A DNA stretch of 64,000 nt from Lonicera japonica (taxonomy: Eukaryota; Streptophyta; Magnoliopsida; Dipsacales; Caprifoliaceae), in the NCBI GenBank assembly GCA_021464415.1, contig CM038471.1, forward strand, positions 33,825,234 to 33,889,233, written 5' to 3'. Below the pieces are notes generated by a model, which saw only the letters and a program-made list of their open reading frames with translations, had not been told where the DNA came from and ran no database searches. The translations under genes were made by a program, and so were the position numbers. This document shows positions 32,731-44,493 of this stretch, piece after piece. The number at the start of each line of letters is the position of its first letter. The stretch's first letter is position 1.

Positions 32731-34237
32731 TTTTTTATTTTTTTCCTTTGTATTTTAAAAAATATATATAAAGAAATGAAAAAAAGAAGAAGCAAAGTTT
32801 ATATTTTTAAAAATAATAAATAAAAACAGTGTACCAAACACTAATTGAATTAAAAAATAGTTTTAAAGAACTCAATTTAAAAGTAAATTTTAAATTAAAC
32901 ATTTAAAAACTCCAACTAAATGGTATTGCCCTTTTTTCCCCTAAAAAATATGATTCATTTAAGTGAACACTTTATTTTTTACGCTAATGGTATATTTTAA
33001 GCTTACTAATCAATTGTTTGATAACGCATACTAAATAAATTTTAAATGGGTAAGAATTCAAATGGAAAGAAAATTACTTTTGAATTTTGTTTGGGATCAA
33101 TTGCTTTTATCATTTATATATGGTGTATGATACTTGTGGACAAATTGAAAACTAATATTGAAGGCAACCTAATATACATACTAAATATTAATAATATATA
33201 ATAAACCTAACAAAAACAATTCTTTTTGAAAAAAATCAATCCAAACTAATTCAATTAATTTTATAAACCTAACCAAACCAATCCGATAAGACCAGATTGG
33301 TTTGAGCTTTAGGTTTACTCATAATCCAGTGTAGCCCTAATATTTATGTTCTAGGAATTAGACACTTAATTTAAGCAAAAATGAAAAAGAAAAAAATATG
33401 ACTCTTAATTTAAGATGGAGTACATAAATAAGTAATTTTTATTTGATTTATAGTTGTCTATGTAAATACTTCTTACACTTAAAATGAAATCATGCATAAT
33501 TTTTCCTAGCTTTTATGGTAAATTGTTAGTTTTACCTAATTTTTGTATAAATTTTTTGGGCAAACTGATGTGGAAACCATTTAAACGAACTAATTGGACC
33601 ATGAAATTAATATAATATCAAACTTAATTGATTCATTGCTCATCAATTTATATAAAACATCCGTACCCAAGTGTTTTAGCTCAAGCGACGTTACCCTTGT
33701 TTCTCATTTAAAAAATTGTAAGTTTCATTCTCCTAATATTTTTAAAATAAGAAATATTAAACATTCCTTTTAAAACTTATGTACAAAAATGAGTAAGACT
33801 AACACCAGTGAGATTGGATAAGAATTATCGAATTTGTCATTGTAAAATAAAAATTTTAAATCTTTTCTTTTAAAAGAAAACAAGCCCATAGTTAGCACTT
33901 AGCATGGGCCATGTATCTTCCTGTAATTGTGTTTATACTTTATATCCAACCCATTTAGCCCGCCATTTTATTTTATTAAAAAAAAAAAAAAAACTTAATC
34001 TCTTTCTTTTACTACAAAAATAATTAAATATATTTACAACTATGTATAGTCTTCTATTTCATAAAACAAATATATTTACAACAAGATTTAAACTCATATT
34101 ACTAAAGTATGTTAAAGTACATTTAAATTTTTAATTACATAAATCCGAATAATTAAAATTATTGGCAAGCCATATAACTTATATATCTATGTCTATATTA
34201 ATTATAAAAATGTGAATATTGTTGGATAATTTACGCT
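32731..34237. other. AT-rich stretch without recognised features
   Basis: Runs of A/T and scattered short repeats only. I see no gene, no clear terminal repeats and no RNA gene. Confidence 0.5.
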
Positions 34238-34785
34238 TAAGAATATGTTTGACAACCCTAATTTATGGAATTAAAATTGAGGCATGGTTTTACAATTCTA
34301 TTATTTAGATAGATTAAAAGATTATGAAAACCGTGACTTCTAAATAACTGAATTCTATAAAGAGGATAGATAAGCTATACTTTCAATTAAATATTAATGC
34401 AAGTATGTCCTTGCATAAAAGGCTTGTACCAGTCATTTTAACCCGAAGCTAGTACCAGTAATATTGTAAATTAGATTTCTGATTTCAACTCAACACGTTG
34501 GTTTTGGAATGAAAATGTACAAGTACTTGTACCCACAGCCAAAGTTCCGTCGACTACAACCAGCACTCCGACGATTTCATCGGAGCTCTGAAAATCACTA
34601 CCAAAGCTCCAGAAGTATGAGTGGCAGCGTTGGGCGGAGGTGGCAGAGTTCTTTAAACTAATTGTTAATCTCTTTAAAATTTCAAATGAATTATACAATT
34701 TAGCCAAACAAACAAATTTTTAATTTTATTAGAATTCTAAGTGAAAATTATGTGTACTTCAAACAATGCTATTGTAATTCTATTG

Positions 34786-35344
34786 CATTGATTTTTACCA
34801 AAAATTCAATGAATAATATTTTTTTGAATGAAGGGCCTATTTTTAATTACTAATTAGTGTAATAGGCCTATTTTGTTTTATATTTTAAATGAATGTATTT
34901 GAATAAATTTAAATATCATTTAATTAATAAAAACATGTTATATATTACCTAAATTACCCCCTCTTTATGAAATTTGCACAAAAAATATGAATATTGCAGT
35001 GAAATATGGACTGCAATATGAACTTTGCACTAGAAATATAGACTGCAAAGTTCACATTGCAGTAAAATATGAACTGCAATATGAACTTTGCACCGAAAAT
35101 ATGGACTGCAAAGTTCATATTGCAGTGAAATATAAACTGTAAAGTTCATATTGCAATCCATATTTTAATGCATATTAGTATTTTTTAGTTTATTTTAAGG
35201 GTTGGGATGTCATTTTATAATGAAAAAAAAAAGACACATGTCATATTATCAATAAAATAAAAAATAGGCCCTTTATTTAAAAAAAATTATTCCTTGGCTT
35301 TAGTGTAAAAATCTTTCTCTAATAAGCCCTTTTTTTTAATTGCC
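34786..35344 (-). mobile_element. 9-bp-TSD element (Mutator-like MITE), copy 3, reversed
   Basis: Homologous to copies 1 and 2 in reverse. The right edge CTAATAAGCCC...AATTGCC corresponds to their left terminus. The other terminus stops at CATTGATTTTTACC, about 30 bp short. The internal array is at 34985-35165. No target duplication is visible, so it is probably truncated. A possible older Harbinger-type host extends over about 34238-35418. Confidence 0.75.
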
Positions 35345-36079
35345 TCTTCCTAAATTTGCAGTACCGTAGAATTACAATTATAATAAAATTTCAAAACTGT
35401 GTAACCAAATATACCCATAAAGTGTTTTACATATGTATTAATTGGTTAGGAATAAAGAGAATTTGTACTCTATTTTCACCTTTTAGTTAAAGAATATTTA
35501 TTCTACTCACAATCTTACTATTACTCTATTTCGTCTTCTTCTTTTTGTTTAAAAAAAATTCTACAATTACTATATTTCTTGTTCGTCTAAAATCTATTTA
35601 TTGTCTCCTAGCTAGGTGGGAGGAAAAAATTATGTAATATTATTGGAATTTTTTTTAATATCTCATTTTTAAATTAGCAATTATAATATTGCCACATTAC
35701 AATACTGCTTTGAGAAGTTGTATCATATATTTTTAAAGTTCTACATTGATCTATCAATATCGATAATTGTTTTGACAATAATACCACCCTTATACATTAT
35801 CTAACTTTACATTTTGTTTGTGAAAAACACCACTTATATAGTTCTTTTTGGCGAGTAAAAAATACAAAGTAGGTTTGAAATTAAATTTCCATGGTTCAAC
35901 TTGGTTGAACATAATTTTCTCATGTAATTTTAAAACCACCTCACCTTAAGTATTTGTTTTTCATGGGAAAATTACAACGGAAAAAAATAAATTATAAGGA
36001 AGTTAATTATTCTTTTTGTAGTGCCTTTATATTTTTTATTTTGTAAGTTTGAAATTTTATCGCAATAAAATTTCCTATC

Positions 36080-38255
36080 CGCCTCTGTTTGTCGTACACA
36101 CTCTAAATTTGTTTATATCAATAATGAATTTGGATCAAACAAAAAAGTTACAATCAAAATTCTCTTAATTTACTCGCACCTCTTTCAAAATATATTCTTA
36201 AATCATCATTGATAAGAAAAATTATTTTGCCATGCGGGATCTAATTTTCAAGGTACAACTTAGTTTACTTTAATTTTCTCATGTAATTTTAAACAACATT
36301 TCCATAAGCTTTTATTACCCTATAAAAATTACAATGAAAAATAATTATATAAAATCTAAGTTTTCTCCATGTAAGTTCATAAACGAATTGTCAAAATTTC
36401 AGCAATGAATATTAACATTGTTATAATTTATACCGTTATATCTCAAACTTAATTTATTTTAATTATTATTCTTGCTTTGTACCAAAAAAAGAATATCATT
36501 CTTGCAAAACAATATGTAACAACAATTTCTATGTCTAAATTATCTATAATAAAAAAAAATTGTTGTTCCGTGCCGGATGGCACAGACATACCCTAGTGTG
36601 TATATATATGTATTTAATCATTCTCTATTATTTCTAGTATTCTGGTTTGGATTTATATTATTTCATCCAAAATCAATTATATATCTAATTTATCTTATAA
36701 GCATGTTATGAATGACAGTGGAGATCAAACTTTTCCTCTAGCCATTAACCCTCACAATACTTGAGTGAATATTCATTATTTGTTTTAGTACGTACTTTTC
36801 AGAAACTTATTTACATTTTGGCAGGTATATCGGTAGGTTTGACTTGTTTATCATTAATTTTAAATGATTCATATTTTATTTTATTTTGCTTCTTTCTGTT
36901 TATTGGAGTAATGGAGTTTTACATCTGAAATATTGGAGTTTATTCTTTTTATTTGTAAAAGTAATTTATCTAGGCTTTGAAATGCATGATTGTTGGGAGA
37001 AACTCTGTTTTGTGGTTTGATATGTTTCTACAATTATAATTCAATTGTAACTTTTGATAGTGTTTGATTGTGTCTATTTATTTGATAATCGCTGTGATTC
37101 TACATTCATAATTTCAAAGTATGCATGATGGATTAAACGAAAAAAAAAATAATTTAAATTTATCGTCTTCATGAATGTAAATGCTTTAATGCTTAATTAC
37201 CAAGTAAATTTATTGTAGATGAAAAATTGGGGACATTTATACATCTAATAAAGGTATATAGAAATCGAGATTAAAAAAAATAAGTATGAAAGAAAGAAGA
37301 AAAACTTATTATTCATTTGTATATGATGTGTTTACTATTTTTAAATAATAGATTCGAACCAAAGCTGAATTGATAGATGAAGAAGCAGTAAAAAACTTGA
37401 CAATCAACAACTCCTAAGTTGACTCTTAGTACTCTTGTCTCCTCCCCTTTCTCTCGAATTAAACACCAAATCTATCCATAATCACTTGTACAAAAATACC
37501 TTTCCCCGGATTATGTACCAAAAAACCTTCCCCGGATTGAATTACTACTCTATCCATGATCACTTTTGTAACCCATGATCACTTATACTAAATAGGAAAT
37601 TTGATTTGGACTATAAAATTTATGTCATAGTCCTTTTTCTTCGTCGAATGATGCATTGGCATGGGTTATTTTATGTTTCTAGTTTCTCATTTTCAATGAA
37701 TGACATGTTAAAGCATGTGCAAAATTTTAATGTTTTTAATTAATCATTTTCAATGAATAGCGCGTTTGACACTTTTTTATAAGCCATTTAAAGGGTAATT
37801 TTAAATTCTACCATCAAATTAATTTTCTCACCTAATTTTCATATCACCCCACCATTTTAAAACATTTTCTTTTTATTTCGCTCCACTAAGTTTGTGTCAA
37901 TTAAAATAATATTTCATTTAGCACCTCCGCAATTTTAGCGAATTGTAGGGAAAAAGTATAAAGAACAAAAATTCTCAAAATACTTTTGGGACATCGAATT
38001 GAGACAAGATATTAATTGGCGTATGGTTATACTCTTTTAGATTAAGAGATATTGTAGGATTTTTAAAAGAAATGACTTAAATTTTTTGTTTTTTTTTTAA
38101 AAAAAAGAAAGTAACATAAAATAAACAAATAGTGGAGTGAGTAGAAGGGATTATGTTTGGTTAATGGTTATAATTTAAGTGCTGGTATATGTTTAAGAAC
38201 CACCAAGATCAGAATTATTTATATTTTAAAACAAGAATAAAACTCGGAAATGCAA
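36080..38255 (+). repeat. Large direct duplication, copy 1 (contains D1 copy 3)
   Basis: Colinear with 38975-41475. Shared landmarks are TCAATAATGAATTT, GATCAAACAAAAAAGTTACAA, the D1 blocks (36660-37420), CTTGTCTCCTCCCC and ATGCATTGGCA...GGGTTAT. No intact gene lies within. Confidence 0.75.
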
Positions 38256-38493
38256 TACTAAAAATTATAGGGATGATAAAATAGTCCAACTCAGTTGGTT
38301 TTTAACGTCCTAATGGAGTGGTATTTTTTGAACCATGGGAGTTGTTTTAGATTTTCAAAGAAAACTAGTAATGGGCTAGGTCTTGTTGCATTAGGACTAG
38401 TTTGAGTTTGTGTAAAATAAAACCCGTTTGATTTGATATGTCCCTAAATTTAATATTTTTTTCCTTTAAATATCTTTATGACAACATAGAATT

Positions 38494-38960
38494 ATAGTTA
38501 GGCATGTTAATGGATTGGATTTGTGCCTAAATCCAATCCATTTTAGTCAGATATGGAATCAAGACTTTCGATCGATCTGTATATTCAAGCTAATCTGAAC
38601 GTCTTTGATTAACAAATTGAATATGGGTAAAAAGTTAATGAAGGTCTAAATTCCTTCCTTTTACTTAGCAACTAAGACACGGATATATGCTTAAAATTAT
38701 TATAAGTTATATTTACCACCTTATAATTATTACACTTGCGAAGAACTTATATACCATTAAATAGTTTATTTTTAGAAGAAAAGAGTAAATTTTATAGGCT
38801 TAACTTTTATATAAGTTTCATTATTTATTATATATTTAGAAAATAATTACATAGTAAAATTTTAGTCAATCCGATATGAATAATTTTGAATTTGGATTAA
38901 TGTTTTACTGATTTGTTATATGATTTGATACGGATCCATTCGAACAACTTTTTTCTAAAT
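38494..38960 (+). mobile_element. hAT-type MITE remnant, related to 53463-53948
   Basis: Begins TTAGGCATGTTAATGGATTGG and shares TTTAGTCAGATAT and ATATTTACCACCTTAT-type blocks with the better copy at 53463. The right end is degraded. It lies between the two duplication copies. Confidence 0.5.
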
Positions 38961-38974
38961 TGATTTAAATTTTC

Positions 38975-41475
38975 ATAAGTTTGTTGTACGCACTCTAATT
39001 TTGTTTATATCAATAATGAATTTTGATCAAACAAAAAAGTTACAATAAAAAATCTCTTATTTAATTTTACTCACACCTCTTTCAAAATATTACATAATAA
39101 CAAAATATGTTCCTAAATCATCATTGATAATTTTTGTTCATAATTCGCTATGCCGGATCTAATTTTTATGATACAACTTAGTTTACCCTAATTTTCTCAT
39201 GTAATTTTAAACATCATTTCCTTAAGCTTTTGTTACCCTACAAAAATTATAATGAAAAATAGTTATATAAAATCCAAGTTTTCTCCATGTAAGTTCATGA
39301 ACGAATGTCAAAATTACAGCTATGAATATTAACATTGTTATAATTTATACCATTATAACTCAAACTTAATTTATTTTAATTATCATTCTTGCATTGTACC
39401 AAAAAAAAACATCATTCTTCCAAAATAATATGTAACAACAATTTCTATGTCTAAATTATCTATGATAAATTTGTTTCGCTGCTCCATTCTGCTAGATGAC
39501 ACAGGTATACTTGGTGTGTATATATTTATTTACATATATATATATATATATATATTTAATCATTCTCTATTGATTTCTAGTATTCTACTTTAGATAGCTA
39601 ATTTATCTATAGCATATTATGAATGACACCGGAGGTCATACATTTCCTCTAGCCATTAACCCTCACAATATTTGAGTGAATATTCAATATTTGTTTTAGT
39701 ACTTTTCAGAAACTTATATACATTTTGGAAGGTATATTGATAGGTTTGACTTGTTTACCATTAATTTTAATTGAATCGTATTTGTTATTTTTTTTAAATT
39801 AATAAATTTTGGTTGTTTTTGTTTATTGGAGTAATCGAGTTTTACATTTGAAATATTGGAGAAAATTAAATTGTGAATTTTATACTTTTTTTTGTAATAT
39901 TAACTTATCTAGGCTTTGAAATACTTCATTAATTGTTGGGAGAAAAATCCAATTGCTGCGAGAAAGAGTTGAAATGATTGAGTAAATTAACTTATATAAA
40001 TTAAGAATGCAAAATTACTTTTGTTTTTGTTTTTGTGGTTTGATATTTATTTCTGTTTCTTCAAATACTATTTAAGAAATTATAATGCATTTCTAACTTT
40101 TGATTGTGTTTAATTGTGTCTATTTATCTGATAATCGACGTGATCACATTCATAATTTCAAAGTATACATTATGATGAATTAAACGAAAAGATGCTTTAT
40201 TACCCAAATCAATTTATTGTAGATGAAAACTTGGGCACATTTATACATCTACTATAAGTATATATATAGAAATACAAAGTGAGATTGAAAAGGAAGAAAA
40301 ACTCATTATCCATTTGTATTTATTGTGTTTTAGTTTTTTTTAAATAATAGATTCGAAGAAAAGCTGTCCCGATAAATGAAGAAGTGGTAAAAAACTTGGT
40401 CGAGAACCAAGAAGTCTCAAGTTGATTTCTAGTACTCTTGTCTCCTCCCCCTTCCCTTGAATTGAAACCCAAATCTATCCATGATCACTTGTACTAAAAT
40501 ACCTTTCCCCAAATTAAGTACCAAAAAATCTTCCCTGGATTGGATGTGCTAATCTATCCATGATAAGTTTACTCGTGATTACTTGTACTAAAAAAGAAAT
40601 TCGATTTGGACTATAAAGTTATATCTTCATCCTTTTTCTTTATCAAATGATGCATTGGCACGGGTTATCTCATGTTTTTAATTTCTCATTTTCAATGAAT
40701 GACATGTTAAAGCATGTGCAAAATTTTAATGTTTTTAATCAATCATTTTCAATGAATGGCGTGTTAACACTTTTATATAAGCTTTTCAAAGGGTGATTTT
40801 AAATTCTCCCGTCCAATTAATTTTCTCACCTAATTATTTTCATTTCACCCCACCATCTTAAAACATTTTCTTTTTATTTCTCTCCACTATCGCTTCTTTT
40901 GCTAGTAGAGTGGATGCGGCTTTTAATTTTGTGTCTCGCATTTGTAATAGGGTTACCAATGAGCTAGCCCAGCATGCACGGGTGTCTTTATCTTAGAGAG
41001 TTGGGACTCCTTGTTCTCATATTGGATATTGGACCTTGTATAACATTATTAATAGAGTTGTCATGTGTTAGCAATTTTCACAAAAAAAAAAGTGTTTGTG
41101 TCAATTAAAATAATATTTCATTTAGCACCTCTCAATATTGAATTGTAGGGAAAAAATATTAAGCAAAAATTTTTCAAAATACTATTGGGACATCGAATTG
41201 AGACGAGATATGAGTTTCAATGATTTTATTAATAGTGGTTGTTATTAATTGGCATATGGTTATATTGTTTTAGATTAAGAGAGATTTGTAGGATTTTCAA
41301 AGGAACAGATTTAGACCTTCTTTTTAAAATATTTTTTTAAAAAATAAAACTAAAATAAACAAATAATGGAGTGAGTATAAGGGATTAAGTTAAGGGTTAT
41401 AATTTAGGTGCGGTATATGTTTGAGAACACCTAGATCAGAATTATTTTTATTTTAAAACAAGAATAAAATTTGGA
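38975..41475 (+). repeat. Large direct duplication, copy 2 (contains D1 copy 4 and a LINE tail)
   Basis: Second copy of 36080-38255. D1 copy 4 is at about 39590-40440. The extra length is partly explained by the LINE fragment at 40889-41092, which is absent from copy 1. Confidence 0.75.
40889..41092 (+). mobile_element. 5'-truncated LINE 3' end with poly(A)
   Basis: A short frame reads ASRVDAAFNFVSRICNRVTN, then ELAQHARVSLS and a stop. This is the typical C-terminal RNase H tail of plant L1-type LINEs (a hydrophobic, Arg/Asn, then ELAQHA pattern). About 85 bp of 3' UTR and a run of about 10 A follow. Copy 1 of the surrounding duplication reads straight across the insertion point (CTCCACTA|AGTTTGTGTC). 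Confidence 0.75.
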
Positions 41476-41887
41476 AGTGGGTTGCACTTCAATACATTCT
41501 GTTTAAATGAAAGTGTTGAGCCCCATCTCCCTTTTACCCGGGCATCAATCACTTGTATGAATATTTTTTTTTTACCATATGTAATACAACTCTTTTACAT
41601 AATACTAATTTTACAAATTCAGACATTTAGTTTACTATATGCGGTGTGGATACACATACAAGTCTAATAAGAAATAACAATGGTTAAAACGGGTGAGCAA
41701 GTGAATTAACTTAGTTAAAGAGCTCTTACTTGAATATATGAAATCTTATGTTCGAGTTTTACCTATGAAGCACGGACACTTTCTTGGAAGTCACGTGTCA
41801 GGCCCGACACTTGTTGAACACTCTGACACTTGGATTTAATTATGATCTCTAACACTTAATAATTGATTTAGATGGCTACGACTTCTA

Positions 41888-42208
41888 GACCTCGTTTGAT
41901 TCACAGAAAGAAAATTAATTCCATTGTCTTTTCCATGGAAGTAGGAAACTAAAATTCCTGTCAAGTTTACTTTCTTGTGTTTAGTAAATCATGAAAAGTA
42001 TTTAAGTAGGGGTATTGTTATCCAAAATTTTTGTAATAAATGCTGGAAAATCACAAGGAAAAATCAATCATATGGATTTTTAGAGGAATGACTTTACCCC
42101 CTACTTTTCCCTCTGTCAGAAAAGTGTTCTGAAATTTGTGCTTACCAAAAAAAGAAAATGAAAGACTTTTCTTTCCTGAATATTCAAATCTGCAAACCAA
42201 ACGAAACT
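41888..42208. mobile_element. Tourist-like MITE, family E copy 1
   Basis: Ends GACCTCGTTTGATTCAC and AAACCAAACGAAACT, flanked by CTA (41885-41887 and 42209-42211). At 321 bp it is almost the same length as the copy at 43283-43604 and is homologous throughout, but more diverged. Confidence 0.75.
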
Positions 42209-42802
42209 CTAGTGTTTCTTCACTACAACATCAACTGAGGACGAGGCAACTAAACTATTTTTTATATTCCCCTTTTGTTTTCTGTCATTTTATGGAACAA
42301 TTTAGTCTATGTATACAACTAAACCAGTTAATTTCTTTATATTTCTTTTTTAAAAAAAAAGTAAATAAATTGGAAGAGGACTATAATTTTAATTCAATTT
42401 TAGTCTTTATTCTTATAGATGTTGGCAATAATGCAACTTTTGATTTTCAACAAAGAAAAAAAATGAAGGAAGAGGCGGAGTTTAACCAAAACAAAAATTG
42501 AGATAAATGTTTTTATATTTTACTAGAACCATAGTACACTCGTTGCGTGTGCAATATTATGCAAGAGCATTCTTAATAATAGATAAATTTTAAATAAAAT
42601 TAGTACCATAACATGAGTTTTGTGTAAAAAATGAAATGATTAAAAAAAATGAATAATTGTTGGTTTTCGTGTCAAAGTATCCATCTTATGTGTCGTCTTT
42701 ACATATTCACATTATTTCAACTGTTTCTTGGAGTTTAATTATTTTCATATTTATCACCATCATCATAGATTCATACTCCCTTATAATCTTGTGCGGATTT
42801 AG

Positions 42803-43054
42803 GAAGCAAAGATACATATACGGAACTATATTGGACAGTGTCGCAAAGATCACTGGGATAGTAAAATTCGATTTGCACATAGAACCAGATAATATTAAAA
42901 CAAAGCTTCAAGATGGAGGAAATGTTCAAGGCATCTTTGAACTTGGAGCTGGTAGATTTGGTTCTAAGGTTATTTTTGTTATTCGACAATCTGATGTAGC
43001 TTTTGAAGAAGATGATAGCGACTTGACACTTTTTGTACACAATGAGAATACTCG
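42803..43054 (+). pseudogene. CCD1: Orphan exon of carotenoid cleavage dioxygenase, CCD1 type
   Basis: Flanked by an acceptor (GATTTAG|GAAGC) and a donor (ACTCG|GTAATT), an 84-codon stretch reads [20 protein letters not shown], then [43 protein letters not shown]. The order and spacing match the CCD1 segment usually reading RKQRYVYGTILDSIAKVTGI through EEDDGYL...FVHDENTG. CCD1 cuts carotenoids and apocarotenoids at the 9,10 bond in the cytosol. No other CCD1 exon is visible on either side. Substitutions at normally fixed positions (FGSE to FGSK, DDGYL to DDSDL) suggest decay. It is probably a fragment carried in by duplication or transposition. Confidence 0.75.
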
Positions 43055-43282
43055 GTAATTGTCTTCCTCACTCATGCCATAACTAAATAAACAAAGCCCT
43101 TCTAAGATGACCAAAATAATTAATGACTTTAGTGAGATTCAAACCTGATATCTACGAGTTTAATTAGGTTCCTTAGTCATTGAGACAACACACTCGTATA
43201 TAAATCATGAGATTTTGATTTCCATCAAAGATATAATTAATTTTTTTTATTTCTCTAAGTTTATACGCTCCACTTACTATAA

Positions 43283-43604
43283 GGCTTCGTTTGGTTCACG
43301 GATTTTTGTACTCGGGAAAGGAAAGTCGTTCCTTTCTTTTGTTTGGTAAGCACAAATTCCGGAAACACTTTCCCGAGAGAGGGGAAAGTAGGGGGTAAAA
43401 TCATTCCTCCCAAAACACATGGGATTGATTTTTCCATGTGATTTCCAAGCATTTATTACATAAATTTTAAACAATAATACTCTTTCCTAAATACTTTCCA
43501 TGGTTTACCAAACACAAGAAAGGAAATTTGACAGGAAATTTACTTTTCCACTTCCATAGGAAAGATAAGGGAATTGATTTCCTTTCCGTGAACCAAACAA
43601 GGCC
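43283..43604. mobile_element. Tourist-like MITE, family E copy 2
   Basis: A 322-bp element with termini GGCTTCGTTTGGTTCACGGA and TCCGTGAACCAAACAAGGCC, and TAA on both sides (43280-43282 and 43605-43607). Both arms extend inward. Confidence 0.88.
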
Positions 43605-43607
43605 TAA

Positions 43608-44493
43608 GTGTAGATTAGTGTACCATGTTTATGACTCTTAGAAATATTTTAAATATGTGTGAAAGAAGACAAGGACAACGGCAATGTAAGTGAAATTGAG
43701 ACTTTAGGCAAATATTTTAAATTGAGCTCTTTATTATTAACCAAATTTTTTATTTTATATAATACAAATTTAGAGTACCAACTTTTCTCCCAAAAATCCT
43801 TTATTTTTTGTAGGAAGTAATAGTTAATCCTTTTTTTCTTTTAACATAAATTATTAAAATAATATATTCATTTTATCTCAAATTAATAGTCTAAGCAATT
43901 TTTTTTGACATAATCCATGTAATAGATCTCATAATGAAAAATAAGTTGTATCATTAGTCATTGATTAATTAACTTGAAATTAGTGTTTCCTTAAAACATA
44001 TTAAAATTTTGAAAAAGGTCTTATGTATAATATGGGGCTCTTTCCGGCCTAAGGCCCTTTACGACCACATAAGTGGCCAAATGGAGGAGCCATCTCTATC
44101 TGGAGAGCTAAGTGGTCCCCATTAGTTAGGCTCGCTTCATTTTGGGTAAAACATAAAGTAGTGTTATTGTGAAATCAAATATGGGTTATGCTAGAGCAAT
44201 GCATTATACATGCATCATAATATCCAACAACTTCATGCACAAATTATTTTGTTTTTGAACTTTATCTCAGAAATATTTATATGATTCGATTTTTTTATAA
44301 AAGCGCATTGAGTATCATATTTGATTATTTATGCTGAAAATTCGAAGTGAAATTAAGTAAAATGCAAAAATAATGGTAGTCGATGTTTTTGCAGTTGTTG
44401 AATTGCCCCATAGAGTTCCATACAGATTCCAAGTCTGGTTACGAAATCGAGGTTAATGATTGTGTTTGTCATTTCCTTAACCCTTCACTTAAA
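43608..44493. other. AT-rich spacer, no gene seen
   Basis: No ORF, RNA gene or terminal repeats recognised. Confidence 0.5.
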
